Assembly (NCBI GenBank): GCA_964017125.1
Contig: OZ024916.1
Location: 1,723,303-1,787,302 of the forward strand
Length of the DNA: 64,000 nt
Source: Flabesymbios commensalis
Taxonomy: Eukaryota > Annelida > Polychaeta > Terebellida > Flabelligeridae
Reading direction: 5' to 3'
Both the position numbers and the translations under genes were made by a program. Every line of letters starts with the position of its first letter. The first letter of the stretch is position 1. Positions 21,582 through 32,419 of this stretch are shown one piece after another. Under the pieces are notes generated by a model. That model was given only the letters and a program-made list of their open reading frames with translations. It was not told where the DNA came from and did no database searches.

Positions 21582-22860
21582 CAAACAGCAGTAACTGCTT
21601 ACTTTTCAAGTAAGCAGTTACTGCTGTTTGTCTGTGCACGGCGGTCATTATGCCAGTACTCGATGGCAGAAGAGAATCCTGCAGCTCAAAGGCAAACAGC
21701 AGTAACTGCTTACTTTTCAAGTAAGCAGTTACTGCTGTTTGTCTTTGCACGGCGGTCAGTATGCCAGTACTCGATGGCAGAAGAGAATCCTGCAGCTCAA
21801 AGACAAACAGCAGTAACTGCTTACTTTTCAAGTAAGCAGTTACTGCTGTTTGTCTTTGCACGGTGGTCATTATGTCAGTACTCGATGGCAGAAGAGAATC
21901 TTGCAGCTCAAAGACAAACAGCAGTAACTGCTTACTTTACAAGTAAGCAGTTACTGCTGTTTGTCTTTGCACGGCGGTCGTTATGCCAGTACTCGATGGC
22001 AGAAGAGAATCCTGCAGCTCAAAGACAAACAGCAGTAACTGCTTACTTTTCAAGTAAGCAGTTACTGCTGTTTGTCTTTGCACGGTGGTCATTATGCCAG
22101 TACTCGATGGCAGAAGAGAATCCTGCAGCTCAAAGACAAACAGCAGTAACTGCTTACTTTTCAAGTAAGCAGTTACTGCTGTTTGTAATTGCACGGTGGT
22201 CAGTATGCCAGTACTCGATGGCTGAAGAGAATCCTGCAGCTCGAAGACAAACAGCAGTAACTGCTTACTTTTAAAGTAAGCAGTTACTGCTGTTTGTCTT
22301 TGCACGGTGGTCATTATGCCAGTACTCGATGGCAGAAGAGAATCCTGCAGCTCAAAGACAAACAGCAGTAACTGCTTACTTTGCAAGTAAGCAGTTACTG
22401 CTGTTTGCTTTTGCTCGGCGGTCAGTTTGCCAGTACTCGATGGCAGAAGAGAATCCTGCAGCTCAAAGACAAACAGCAGTAACTGCTTACTTTTCAAGTA
22501 AGCAGTTACTGCTGTTTGTCTTCGCACGGTGGTCATTATGCCAGTACCCGATGGCAGAAGAAAATCTTGCAGCTCAAAGACAAACAGCAGTAGCTGCTTA
22601 CTTTTCAAGTAAGCAGTTACTGCTGTTTGTCTTTGCACGGTGGTCATTATGCCAGTACTCGATGACAGAAGAGAATCCTGCAGCTCAAAGACAAACAGCA
22701 GTAACTGCTTACTTTTCAAGTAAGCAGTTACTGCTGTTTGTCTTTGCTCGGCGGTCATTATGCCAGTACTCGATGGCAGAAGAGAATCCTGCAGCTCAAA
22801 GACAAACAGCAGTAACTGCTTACTTTCCAAGTAAGCTGTTACTGCTGTTTGCCTTTGACA
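21582..22860. repeat. Family K hairpin satellite, 12 x 111 bp
   Basis: Twelve units start every 111 bases (21582, 21693, 21804 ... 22803). Each holds a ~49-bp hairpin (arms of CAGTAACTGCTTACTT type, three-base loop) and a 62-bp spacer with GCCAGTACTCGATGGCAGAA, itself partly palindromic. Units are highly similar, implying recent expansion or homogenisation. 111 is a multiple of 3 and half the unit is palindromic, so both strands show long repeat ORFs (37-residue period). I do not regard these as genes. Confidence 0.93.
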
Positions 22861-23010
22861 TACAGCAAAGGCAAACTACAGTAACTGCTCACTTGAAATG
22901 AAAGCAGTTATTAGTGTTCGTTAATATTGTTACTTTTGACATAGTGCAAAGACAAACTACATTAACTGCTTACTTTTAAAGTGGGCACTTACTGAAGTTT
23001 TCCTTTGTGT
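22861..23010. repeat. Decayed K units at array edge
   Basis: Two diverged hairpins (GGCAAACTACAGTAACTGC; GACAAACTACATTAACTGC) continue the array with shorter spacing of 60-90 bp. Confidence 0.8.
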
Positions 23011-23162
23011 GGGCAAGCATCACTCCATACTATATGTGAATTAGTGTTGACGTACATAGACGTATGATTACGAGGAAAATAATTCGGTAGCCTTCAGAAA
23101 ATAAGGTGAAACATGCATTTGTTGGGTGCGGAATGTGTCAGTGTCTGTCGTGCTACAAATTC

Positions 23163-23215
23163 AAACAGCAGTAAATGCTTACTGCTCAAGTAGGCAGTTA
23201 CTTCAGTTGCCTTTG
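23163..23215. repeat. Family K hairpin, diverged
   Basis: CAAACAGCAGTAAATGCTTA, then CAAGTAGGCAGTTACTTCAG. Confidence 0.75.
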
Positions 23216-23600
23216 TATGACGGAGTCAAACAGCGGAATTACTGTTCTTTGCAGAATGATTGACAACTGTCAGTCGGACATGTGGCTGTCACCTCACACA
23301 TACTGACAGGCTGTGTAGAGTCATTGTAAGCAGGTATAGAATAGTTTGTGTAAAAAAACAACAAAAAATTTGCACTACATGACCTCTGCATCCGCAAAGC
23401 CCCATTCAGTCAGTCATTTAGCATTCAGTAGGATATGTGTGTATGTCTACGCTGAAATGTGTTTATTAAGCTTTCTATGAGTACAAGTGTATAAAATATA
23501 CATGTAATGGATAAAACTATACATAGGCAAGTGGCGACGGGTGACCAGCACCTATACGAGGTCACTTCCCTTAATGTAAGAAACAAGTTGTTATACGATA
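23216..23600. other. No gene seen
   Basis: Unique-looking sequence; no feature recognised. Confidence 0.3.
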
Positions 23601-23831
23601 TTAACCTTTTCACTACCATACATGACGGAAATTTCCGTCGTCATTCGTCAATGAACGTAGCCATAAAATGACACAAATTTTCGTCAAATATATACAACAT
23701 TTATGTATTTTTCGTCATTTGAAGCTGGAAATTGCGTTAGCAATTCCAGCTTTAAATGACGAAAAATAGAACTCCTACAACAGTATATCTGGATCCTGGC
23801 ATGCACTCCGGCCTGGAAGTCAAAGGGTTAA
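23601..23831 (+). repeat. Family E MITE, full length
   Basis: Exactly bounded by TTAA on both sides; ends CCTTTTCACTACC and GGAAGTCAAAGGG. It has an internal hairpin with apex GCGTTAGC (23734-23741) and a second small palindrome GACGGAAATTTCCGTC. Same length, with about seven differences by eye, as the copy at 34123. Confidence 0.93.
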
Positions 23832-24170
23832 TATGTTTTAACAATTCGACAAATATAGTGTTGACATCACAAAAAGGTAAGCAAACAATGCTCGAAGTAA
23901 AATATAAATTAAAAATAAGCATATTCAATAATTAATCAACCAACATTAATTAACAGATGTGCTTGAAATCGCTGGTATATATAAGTCCAGAAGTGGGGTA
24001 TAGAATTCGAAATATATATAGCAATCGATGTAGACGTATAATTTTATCCATTTTTCTGTGTAAACTTTGTAAAATAATCTAAATCTACAACTACGGGGTT
24101 CTCACTTTTGACAATTCTTGTTTATACCAAAACGATGTACTGCACTGCATGGAATAAATTGATAGATAAA

Positions 24171-24385
24171 AAAATATTTCACTATATATGCATTAAATGA
24201 ATAAGAGAAATATAATTCACTATGCATTAAATGCATGGGCAGGGCTAATATAATTCACTATGCATTAAATGCATGGGCAGGGCTAATATAATTCACTATG
24301 CATTAAATGCATGGGCAGGGCTAATATAATTCACTATGCATTAAATGCATGGGCAGGGCTAATATAATTCACTATGCAGTTATTC
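24171..24385. repeat. 38-bp tandem repeat
   Basis: Four full identical units start at 24209, 24247, 24285 and 24323, with a partial fifth at 24361 and a diverged leading unit. Each contains the palindrome ATGCATTAAATGCAT and GGGCAGGGC. Confidence 0.95.
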
Positions 24386-24396
24386 GAAAACCATAA

Positions 24397-24603
24397 TTTA
24401 ACACTCGCGACTTCAATTGTTTTAATCTCATTTATTAGAAGCCTAAATCACTGTTATTGGGAATAAAACGTGTGTTTGAACATCAAGACTTGCAAGTGTT
24501 TTGTCTCAGAATATGAGTAATTGAAGTTGTAGGTCGCGGTAGCTAGACACAACTTCAAGTCGGTGAAAATTTAAATTAGATATCGAGGCGAGCAAAGGTT
24601 TAA
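24397..24603 (+). repeat. Family D MITE
   Basis: ATCACTGTTATTGGGAATAA, then GAACATCAAGACTTGCAAG, then the hairpin with apex GCGGTAGC (24536-24543). The left TTAA end is degraded. Confidence 0.82.
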
Positions 24604-24739
24604 AAAACATATTAGTATTTTTATGATACGTTGTTTATGACAAGAAGACGTCTTTAAAATTATGTTGCTGAGCATAAACAATACCGCCTCTCTTGTTAAT
24701 TTGCCCTATAGATTTAGCAATAAAGTTTCATCCTGCATG

Positions 24740-24790
24740 TGATTAATCAAATCAAATCAAATCAAATAAAAAAAATCAAATCAAATCAGC
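24740..24790. repeat. (AATCA)n tract
   Basis: ATCAAATCAAATCAAATCAA-type pentamers, as also at 36548, 59462 and 59728. Probably the tail of a minus-strand retroposon. Confidence 0.7.
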
Positions 24791-24794
24791 TCTA

Positions 24795-24950
24795 TTGTAT
24801 ATATATGTATCATTTTAAACCACTGCAATTAAAAATGGAATGTGTGTTTTAACGTCAAGATTTTTAAATGTTTGTTTTCAAATTAAACAAATATGAGTAT
24901 TTTTTCATTCACTTGAAGTTGTGGGTCGCGATAGCTGGTCCTAAATTAAA
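24795..24950 (+). repeat. Family D MITE, 3' truncated
   Basis: AACGTCAAGATTTTTAAATG, then CACTTGAAGTTGTGGGTCGC with apex GCGATAGC; the return arm is lost. Confidence 0.75.
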
Positions 24951-25029
24951 CTAACGTTAGTTCAAAATATTTTGTTAGCTGGGTATCTCTGTTTTTCTAT
25001 GCTGTTGATATAACTGAGACTCAGGGACC

Positions 25030-25460
25030 ATCACACTAAGAATCTCAAAATTAAGATTATCTTAAGTTTCTCTTGTTTTCAATAGAAAAGTTCAGATTTA
25101 TCACAAGATTTATCTTAACTCTTTCAGCGCGGGGACCGTCTTTATATGTCAGAATCTGACGTCTGTAGACGTCATATTCTGACGTCTAAAGTCGGTCCTC
25201 ACACTGAAAAAGTTGAGCTATCTCTAGCGGCCTTAGACAAATACCATAGGTATTCAAATGAAGCCGAAAGAGCTAACTAAGACATTTATGATGATTTGAA
25301 ATTGGAAAACCCTTTGGTCTCCATAGCTTATACAAAAATATTTCAGCGCTTTAAGAGTTAAAATTATCTTGTTTTCATAAGAAAAGTTGAGAATTACTTT
25401 AGCTTTTCTAATGTAAATAAGAGAAACTTAAGGCATAGAATCTTAATTTTAAGATTTTTC
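25030..25460. repeat. Family J foldback split by a family B insertion
   Basis: Left part 25030-25114 (ATTAAGATTATCTTAAGTTT, then TTTTCAATAGAAAAGTT) and right part 25362-25460 (TTTTCTAATGTAAATAAGAG, then CATAGAATCTTAATTTTAAG) are the two arms of J, interrupted at a TTAA. Confidence 0.8.
25115..25361 (+). repeat. Family B MITE inside family J
   Basis: TTAA at 25115-25118 and 25358-25361. Left end CTCTTTCAGCGCGGGG, right end CAGCGCTTTAAGAG; intact GACGTCTGTAGACGTC core. Confidence 0.92.
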
Positions 25461-25520
25461 GCAGGCCATCTTGACCAATCTGAAGCCTACGATATTTCGT
25501 AAGTTGTAGGAGAACACGCT
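25461..25520. repeat. Family H half element
   Basis: GGCCATCTTGACCAATCTGA, then AGCCTACGATATTTCGTAAG, then TTGTAGGAGAACACG is one arm of H (see 39242). Confidence 0.75.
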
Positions 25521-25539
25521 TCCTGGTTGTGTATATTCA

Positions 25540-26068
25540 GGTATACGGGTGGTGCCTATTGAGTTTGCCTGTGATTACCCGGTAACCAGGAGCTACTCGT
25601 TGGGACCCATGAGCCGGCGGTCTGCTCAACGCGCTCACCGTGAGCGGCCGTGAGCCCCACCTGCCAGCGAGGGGCATTATTACCAGCTCCAGCGACTCAC
25701 GGCGGCGCGCGCACCCTCCCCGTGCCAGGCGGCCTATCACAGCCTCGCCTGGGCATCACGTGGCGTGGGTGGGCGGGGCGTGGCGGTGACTGGCAGGTGG
25801 AGGTGATACGCCCCCCGCGAGCGGTCCGTTAACTTAAGTCTGTCAGCGACACGGCTACTGGGGTTCCCAACCCGCTCTCACTGACAGTCACGACACTGAC
25901 ACTGTGACACTGACACTCACTGACAGTGACAGAGATCAGCCCGAGCTAGGACCCGGATGATCACGTGATTAGCGGCCGGGATTGTCATTTTGAGGTAGTT
26001 TGTCGTGAGGACGCGGACCTCACTCACCCGGGAGGCTGGCGGGGTTCACAGACAGCACTCTGGCCGCA
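25540..26068 (+). promoter_or_regulatory. CpG-rich promoter and 5'UTR of the zinc-finger gene
   Basis: Sharply GC- and CpG-rich compared with its surroundings (GGCGGCGCGCGCACC, CACGGCGG). It holds a GC box GGGCGGGGC at 25771 and two CACGTG E-boxes at 25757 and 25962. A CACTGACA-type tandem lies at 25870-25925. A four-codon upstream ATG frame sits at 25957, and an in-frame TGA at 26006 precedes the proposed start. The transcription start is not visible; the role is inferred from composition and from the exon that follows. Confidence 0.6.
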
Positions 26069-26091
26069 ATGTACCTATCACTCAACTTCAG
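26069..26091 (+). CDS. First coding exon of the zinc-finger gene (candidate)
   Basis: ATG in the context GGCCGCAATG opens MYLSLNF plus AG and is followed at once by a textbook donor CAG|GTGAGG (intron from 26092). The reading frame has a TGA 63 bases upstream, so this is the first ATG of the frame. The 23 coding bases leave two bases over. The big exon at 44758 starts by supplying one base, so the join reads NF-R-WPMMGN without a shift. This phase match and the CpG-rich leader are the evidence. There is a one-in-three chance of a phase match by luck, and no transcript is available. An alternative is that this exon belongs to another transcript. Confidence 0.55.
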
Positions 26092-26114
26092 GTGAGGCTA
26101 AAAAAACAATAACA

Positions 26115-26150
26115 TAACCTTGGCTTTAAAAGGTCGTATCTGTTACTTCA
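26115..26150. repeat. Half copy of the hairpin found at 60080
   Basis: AACCTTGGCTTTAAAAGGTC, then GTATCTG matches one arm of the 60080 hairpin (ACCTTGGTTTTAAATGGTC, then GTATCTG). Confidence 0.6.
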
Positions 26151-26554
26151 CAAAGTTGCATATACGATCTTTTACCACCAATCTTTATTTTGTCGATCCT
26201 GCACAAATTTAGGTATTGCATCCCCAAAAATTTGCAAATAAATTATGTAAATAGACTTAAAGCAGCAAAGAACAATAATAGGAAGGCAACAATAATAGTA
26301 AAGAGGTCATATGGGACTTAGGGACGGGAACAAAATGCCCAAAAAACTTCTGTAGCCTGTAGCAGCGTCATTGAATCCATGTTGATGAACAAACTCATCA
26401 ATCAAGCTTAATACGTACACCGTCTATTTGTTTACAGAATGCGCTCGGCGAGTACATAATAGTGATATAATATAGGCCTAATGATAGACTTATACTATCA
26501 TTATCCTTAATAATGACAGAATAGGGCATGTAGAGGTATACGCGCACGGGTACT

Positions 26555-26768
26555 TATTCCTTTCAATGCGGGGACCGTCTTTATACGTCAGAATCTGACG
26601 TCTGTAGACGTCAGATTCTGACGTCTAAAGTCAATCCCCACACTGAAATAATTAAAATATTTCTCACGACCGTAGACCCATGAATCGAAAAGAGCTGACT
26701 AAGACATGTGTGATGCTTTCAAATTGAATGAAACCTGGTTTATACAAAAATAAAGTTGTAAGGGTAAA
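26555..26768 (+). repeat. Family B MITE
   Basis: TCAATGCGGGGACCGTCTTT at left with the complete GACGTCTGTAGACGTC core; body and right end are shortened (GGTTTATACAAAAATAAAG). Confidence 0.82.
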
Positions 26769-27029
26769 TACTCCTTTTGACCCGACGTGAAAAAACTTGT
26801 CGTCTCTTGACACTCGCCGTTACATTAGGGCATGCATAATACACGATCGATCAAGGCACGAGTCAACCAGAAAATCTGATAACGATATACCAGGGCATCA
26901 CTCATTCATGCTACTACTGGGCGCTGATCGCCATTCACATTGATTAGGGGAGGATCCAGAATTAAGAAAGGGTGATGTGATTAAAAAAATATTTTACTCA
27001 AATTCTGATTTTTTAATCTTCTCTCACTT
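26769..27029. other. No gene seen
   Basis: Unique-looking intronic DNA. Confidence 0.3.
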
Positions 27030-27080
27030 TAAATTTACTAGGGTAGTGCCTCAAGTTAAGGCTCTACCCTAGTAAATTTA
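27030..27080. repeat. 22-bp-arm hairpin
   Basis: TAAATTTACTAGGGTAG(T/A)GCCT arms with a single mismatch around CAAGTTA. No other copy in the window. Confidence 0.85.
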
Positions 27081-27574
27081 GAAAGTCAAATACCGATATT
27101 TTGGCAATTTTATTACATTTAGAGGCAAGTTATTTTGGGAAAGGGGGCTCAGGAGGCCCATGACCCCCCTCCCATTCCCGCTAGATGTGCTGATGATCAA
27201 AGTGATATTATACAAACAATGTAGCGGCACTCGTAAAAAGGGTCTGCGTCGTGTCTATCTGTGAAACGAGTTCCGTGGTAAAAATAAAACTGTTATCTTA
27301 TTAGAAACGCGTTCGAAGAGAATTTGTGAACCCCGGAAAGGCTTCATTCTGATTATTAATAAATGAACTATTAAAGTTGGTTTAGCTCACACAAATTATT
27401 TGCAAGAAAACTAACCGATAAAAAAACAAAAATACATTTTTCTGTACGCTAAATATTTTTCTGGGGAGCATATGATAATATACAACACTGTACACCCATC
27501 TCCACCTCTTGAAAATGATAGTCCTCATAAAGTGCGGTACCTGTATATTGTTCACTTGGAATTCAAATGGTGTA
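27081..27574. other. No gene seen
   Basis: Unique-looking intronic DNA, AT-rich toward the right. Confidence 0.3.
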
Positions 27575-27804
27575 TAAACCCTTACAGTGCTGAAATATGT
27601 TTGTATAAACTATGGAGATCAAAGTTGTTTTTTTCAATTTTAAATCATCATAAATCTCTTAGTTGGCTTTTTCCGGTTCTGATGAATATATACCTATGTT
27701 CTGGGTATGCGGTCAGTATAAATTTGCATTTCTTTCAGCGCGGGGTTCGTCTTTAGACGTCAGGTTCTGACGTCTAAAGACGGTCCCCGCACTGAAAGGG
27801 TTAA
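27575..27804 (-). repeat. Family B MITE
   Basis: AAACCCTTACAGTGCTGAAA at left, body ATATACCTATGTTCTGGG, palindrome GACGTCAGGTTCTGACGTC, right end CACTGAAAGGG-TTAA (27801-27804). Confidence 0.88.
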
Positions 27805-27939
27805 TAAAGTATGCATAAAGTAGTCGATTTTTAAATTTGTTTATGTACGCCAAACTTGATAACTGTATATATCTGTGTAAAATGTAGGCATACACTAAAT
27901 AAACAAAAAAAGGATACCAACCCCCCTCGTAACACTTGG

Positions 27940-28350
27940 GGATTTTCTCATCACGTCACACTATATTCTCTGTCACTCCTTACAATTTTCTCATTACTTC
28001 TTATGGTTTATTCTCTATTACTTCTTATGCGGTTTTCTCAATTACCTCTTACGAGTTTCTATTTATTTCTTAGATAATTCTCTATTACTTTTCATGATAT
28101 TCTCTATTACTTTTTATACGTTTTTTTTCTATTACTTCTTAGAATTTTCTCATCATTTCTTAGAGTATTTTCTGCTACTCCCTAGTATTTCTTTTACAGT
28201 TCTCTCTATTACTATTACTTCTTACGATTTACTGTTACTTCTTACAGTATTTTCTGTTATATCTTAAGCTTTTCTCTCTAATAAACTTCTTAGGATTTTC
28301 TCATTATTTCCTACAGTATTCTACGTTACGTCTTACTGTATTCTCTCATT
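27940..28350. repeat. Degenerate ~22-bp minisatellite
   Basis: About 17 loose units of TTCTCTATTACTTCTTA followed by 3-8 variable bases. Pyrimidine-rich on this strand. Confidence 0.85.
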
Positions 28351-28614
28351 GTGTATTTTATTAAGTGCCGTAATTGACATATACGTGACATATAAACCTA
28401 CACCCCGAGGGCCGATGGGTCTAAAAATTGATTTCTGCTGGTTTTATAAAACAGTCATATATATACATAGTGATAGATCGGTCATGATTATACTGGCGAG
28501 TGTCACTGTGTCAGCTCTAGCTATAACCTCATCAGTCAAAAGTCACTGACATCGACCCTCTCTGTCATTGTCAGCCAGATCTGTATGTATGGATGTAGGA
28601 TACTGCCCTGTGAA

Positions 28615-28840
28615 GACAAGAAGCTGTAACTGCTTACTTGAAAAGTAAGCAGTTACTGCTGTTTGTCTTTGCACAGCTATAGGCCTTATACTGCCCATAA
28701 AGGCAAATAGCAGTAACTGCTGACTTATCGAGTACATAGTTACAGCTGTATGCATTACAAACAAGTTTATTGACGTATAAACACAAACAGCAATAACTGC
28801 TTACGTTTCAAGTAAGCCATTACTGCTGTTTGTTTTTGCG
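28615..28840. repeat. Three family K hairpins
   Basis: Hairpins at about 28619-28668, 28703-28752 and 28786-28833. The first is inverted relative to the 21.6-kb array (CTTACTT-GAA-AAGTAAG). The spacer GTCTTTGCACAGC matches the array spacer start. Confidence 0.85.
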
Positions 28841-29801
28841 CCACCGCAGCATACACAAATACCTGTGTAGAACTATACATACTAAATGTGTATGTATAAC
28901 TAGTGTACAATCAACATGGCATACATATTATGTACGCGGAGTGCAGTGCTGTGATGTACTCATGATTGATTATAGTGTACAATTGGTTGTTTGCTTCTCT
29001 AATTATGCCCACTCGTATAGGCATAATTGATATGGATTGTATACGCTTACATTTTGAACAGGTAATTGTACTTCCTGAATCAAATAATAAGTAAAATAAT
29101 AATAATAATCTATTTTTCTGCGATCGTAATGTTAACCTCCTCGGGTTGTCCCCATGTAACTGTGCTTTTTACACAGTTTACCGTTTGTGCTGCTGAAATT
29201 AAATCTATTTTTTATTCATTCGATGCAAGTGACCACAAAATATGAGGACAAACTATTATTAGATGATTAGAATAAGAATAAGAAGAAATAATTTAGATAT
29301 AATATAGATCGGGTTTAAAACGCTGTCACTTCAGCAAATTATAAAGCATATAAATACTCTTAAAAAACTATTAATTATGCGCGTTAATATATTGTATGTC
29401 TTCTCAACTAGTAATATTAAATTATTTAAACCTCGTTATTTTAATTTTTATCAGAGTTTTATTCTGTATATTTTTTATTTGACATTAGTTGTTTTATAAA
29501 GCAATACGCAATATTACAGATTAGTTAGTTCTTACAGAGCTGTAAAAATATTTACTCAAAGATATACATTTGCAACAGTTTGTTAAATAAAACGTTATTT
29601 TTGTTTTGTATTGAACAGTCCCAAGTGACAAAATTGAAAAATATTTTACAGCATTGTAAAATGTTTTTGAAACGTGTTTCAAAAATGTTTTTTCTCACTC
29701 ATTAAAAAAAAATTATGACTCTGCAAATTTATATTTTAGGCCTATAATATTTGCGTGTAATTGTTTTACAAAATGTGACATTTTTTGTGTCATCTATATC
29801 C
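28841..29801. other. No gene seen
   Basis: Very AT-rich intronic DNA; no recognisable element. Confidence 0.3.
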
Positions 29802-29906
29802 CAGCGAGCACGATACAATAAAACAACGATGCCTTGATGTTGGGCACCGTCTTCGACGCTGTTCCAACATTACGGGATCATTGTTTCAATATCTCTTGTG
29901 TGTTGG
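29802..29906. repeat. Family A palindrome with outer ends
   Basis: CAGCGAGCACGATACAATAA, core TGATGTTGGGCACCGTC-TTC-GACGCTGTTCCAACATTA, then CATTGTTTCAATATCTCTTG and GTGTTGG. Confidence 0.82.
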
Positions 29907-30289
29907 AATGTGCCACAAAATAGATTGTTTATATATTTAATTGATTTACAAATAATTGCACAGCTCATCCCAAAATAACGGTTTAGGAGTGAACTACATC
30001 GCGGGTATAAACAATAATCATAGTCAACTAAGACAATATTTATAGAGTTGTGCTTCACGGATGAAATTTACATTTTTAAATTTGTAGATTAAATAAGAAA
30101 ACTACATAATTATAATGTTTCTTTTGTACTTGATAAATACAACATTCACCGCTTGATATTTACGATTCTATTTAAATGTATACACACCGCTTCTCTCGCT
30201 CATGTTCTTGTGAAAATTAGATTTACAATTTATATGATAATATACAAATGCACACACGCGTTAAAAAATTATATAGTTTGATAATATAA
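29907..30289. other. No gene seen
   Basis: AT-rich; open frames without domains. Confidence 0.3.
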
Positions 30290-30570
30290 ACCTAACTCTT
30301 ACAACGGTGAAATATTTTTGTTTAAACCATGGAGATCAAAGGATCGTTTTAAATTTAAAATCATCATAAATGTCTTCGTTAGCTTTTTCCGCTTTATTTG
30401 AATACCTATTCTATGGGTCTACCGCTATTATAAATATTTTATGCTTTCAGCACGGGTATCGACTTTAGACGTCAGAATCAAACGTTTATAACGTCAGATT
30501 CGTCAGATTCTGACGTCTATGGACGCCAGGATTTAGACGTCTGAAGACGGTTCCCGTGCTCAAAGGGTTA
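30290..30570 (-). repeat. Family B MITE with enlarged palindrome
   Basis: CTAACTCTTACAACGGTGAA at left, body TTTGAATACCTATTCTATGG. The right side has four GACGTC-like words instead of two (duplicated CAGATTCGTCAGATTCTGAC), ending CCGTGCTCAAAGGG-TTA. Confidence 0.85.
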
Positions 30571-31789
30571 TTAATCGATTATGTGACATCGCGTTTTCTT
30601 TTTTCGTCGCTTAAATTTGGTGTCAGTTATTACAAGAATTATTTAAGGTGCTATCAACATATTTGTAATTCAATTTACTGTTACTGAAAATATTCGGGTG
30701 GTAACTAACAGCTTCATTTACAGATGCCTTGAGAGCACACAAAACTGGCATCGAGTTATTATTTTGCATGAAGTAATATAGATCCTAAATATTTATTTAT
30801 ATATTTATTTAAAGACCGATACCTGTGCACTGATATAACGGACAACTTGATCATGTGATGCGAGACCGAAATATTATATATGCCATTATAAATTATAAAT
30901 TAAGTTCTAAAGGTCGAGATATAAATATATATTTTTATATAATATGACTAATCTATATTGGGATGATTGGTAGGAAACAAAAATCTGAAAACCTGCATGT
31001 TTGACAGATAATTATTATTCTAAATTCCCAGTCGAGTGATGTTGGTATCTAAATAAAATATTGCAATTATTTTTCCTTTTTTGTTATTTTCATTGTTTTG
31101 AATATAGGTAATCAAGTTTAATATTGGGCACTGAAAATATAATATATCTCAGTATTTTTCACTAGCTTCTGATATATTGATCAGTTAATTATATATTGGT
31201 GGTGGCTAAATTTACATTGGCTAAGCAGACAATCGTAAATTTGATATTAAGTGTAAGAAGATGCAAAATTGATAAAAAAATACATAGAGACAAATCTATT
31301 TCTGTTTTTTATATCATAATAATTATACATATTTTTTCAGAACTGATCTAATGTTGTTTATATACATTAATCATGCTTACATATTCGGACTTGTGCCGAC
31401 ATCCACTAAAGTGAGCATATCAGTAGAATATGTGAAATTAAAGCTTAACATTTCCTAAATTTGACGTGTTCTTTTGTATTTTTATGTTTTTATACAAACG
31501 GATATATATAGTGAAGCAGGTGTGTGAATCTAAGCATATATATTTTGACCGTCTTTAGAATGTGTGTAATAATATTACGATATATATACAGTGTATTGTA
31601 ATAACATAGATATATTTGCATATTACACACGTACAATAGGCCCGAAATCTCGTAGAGAGATAACCTATTTTCACGCTACACGTACGAAGACTAGGCAACG
31701 CCTACCATAAAAACCTCGATGTCTCAGATAAGCTCTAGTATTTGAGCGTGCTATACTTAGGAATGTGTGTATGTACTCGACGCCCCCGC
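30571..31789. other. No gene seen
   Basis: AT-rich intronic DNA with TATATA runs; nothing identified. Confidence 0.3.
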
Positions 31790-32065
31790 TACTATGACAT
31801 AAGTCTGTAGTAAAGATAAACCATCGCAGATATATCTCCACAAACGCCGAGTCAAAGTTAGAAAACCTTTGAAGGCTATTTTTGTTTTGCTCGTCACTTT
31901 ATGTATAGATATTTCACATCCATGGTATCGAGTTTAGCACAAATCTGTAGTAAAGATACACTATATTATCGCAGATATATCTATTAATGTCAAGTTAAAC
32001 TTGAAAGGAACAAAACTTAAGAAGTTATTTATGTTTTGATCTTCACATGCACTAGGATTTGACTA
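31790..32065. repeat. Diverged ~145-bp tandem duplication
   Basis: TCTGTAGTAAAGATAAACCA / TCTGTAGTAAAGATACACTA, CATCGCAGATATATCT / TATCGCAGATATATCT and TATTTTTGTTTTGCTC / TATTTATGTTTTGATC recur in the same order. Confidence 0.75.
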
Positions 32066-32172
32066 TTCAGATACATAGTTGTGTCTTCTTAATTTTTTCT
32101 ATTTAATTATATAGATTTAAATTGAGATATAATTCAATTAAATGTATTGTCGGCTATATTTACACAGCTGTT

Positions 32173-32419
32173 TTAACCCTTAAAGCGCTAAATTAATTTG
32201 TAAAAAAAATCGCATCCAAAGGGTTTTTTCAATTTGAAATCATCATAAATGTCTTAGTTAGCTCTTTCCGATTCATTTGAATATCTATGTTATGGGTCCA
32301 CGACCATTGGAAATATTTCTACTCTTACAGTGCGGGGATAGACTTTAGTCGTCAGAATCTGACGTCTGTAGACGTCAGATTCTGACGACTAAAGTCGACT
32401 CCCGCACTGTAAGGGTTAA
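32173..32419 (-). repeat. Family B MITE, full length
   Basis: TTAA at both ends (32173-32176, 32416-32419). Terminal CCCTTAAAGCGC / GCACTGTAAGGG and a perfect GACGTCTGTAGACGTC core with arms CAGAATCT/AGATTCTG. Confidence 0.93.

Noticed and set aside
21582-22860. CRISPR-like look (palindromic repeats at regular spacing)
   Set aside because: The spacers are all the same sequence, the repeat is a long hairpin, and the window is clearly from an animal genome. This is a satellite.
21409-22901. Long ORFs of 150-297 codons with a 37-residue repeat on both strands
   Set aside because: They come from a 111-bp (3 x 37) satellite whose unit is half palindromic, so both strands stay open. There are no start context, domain or splice signals.
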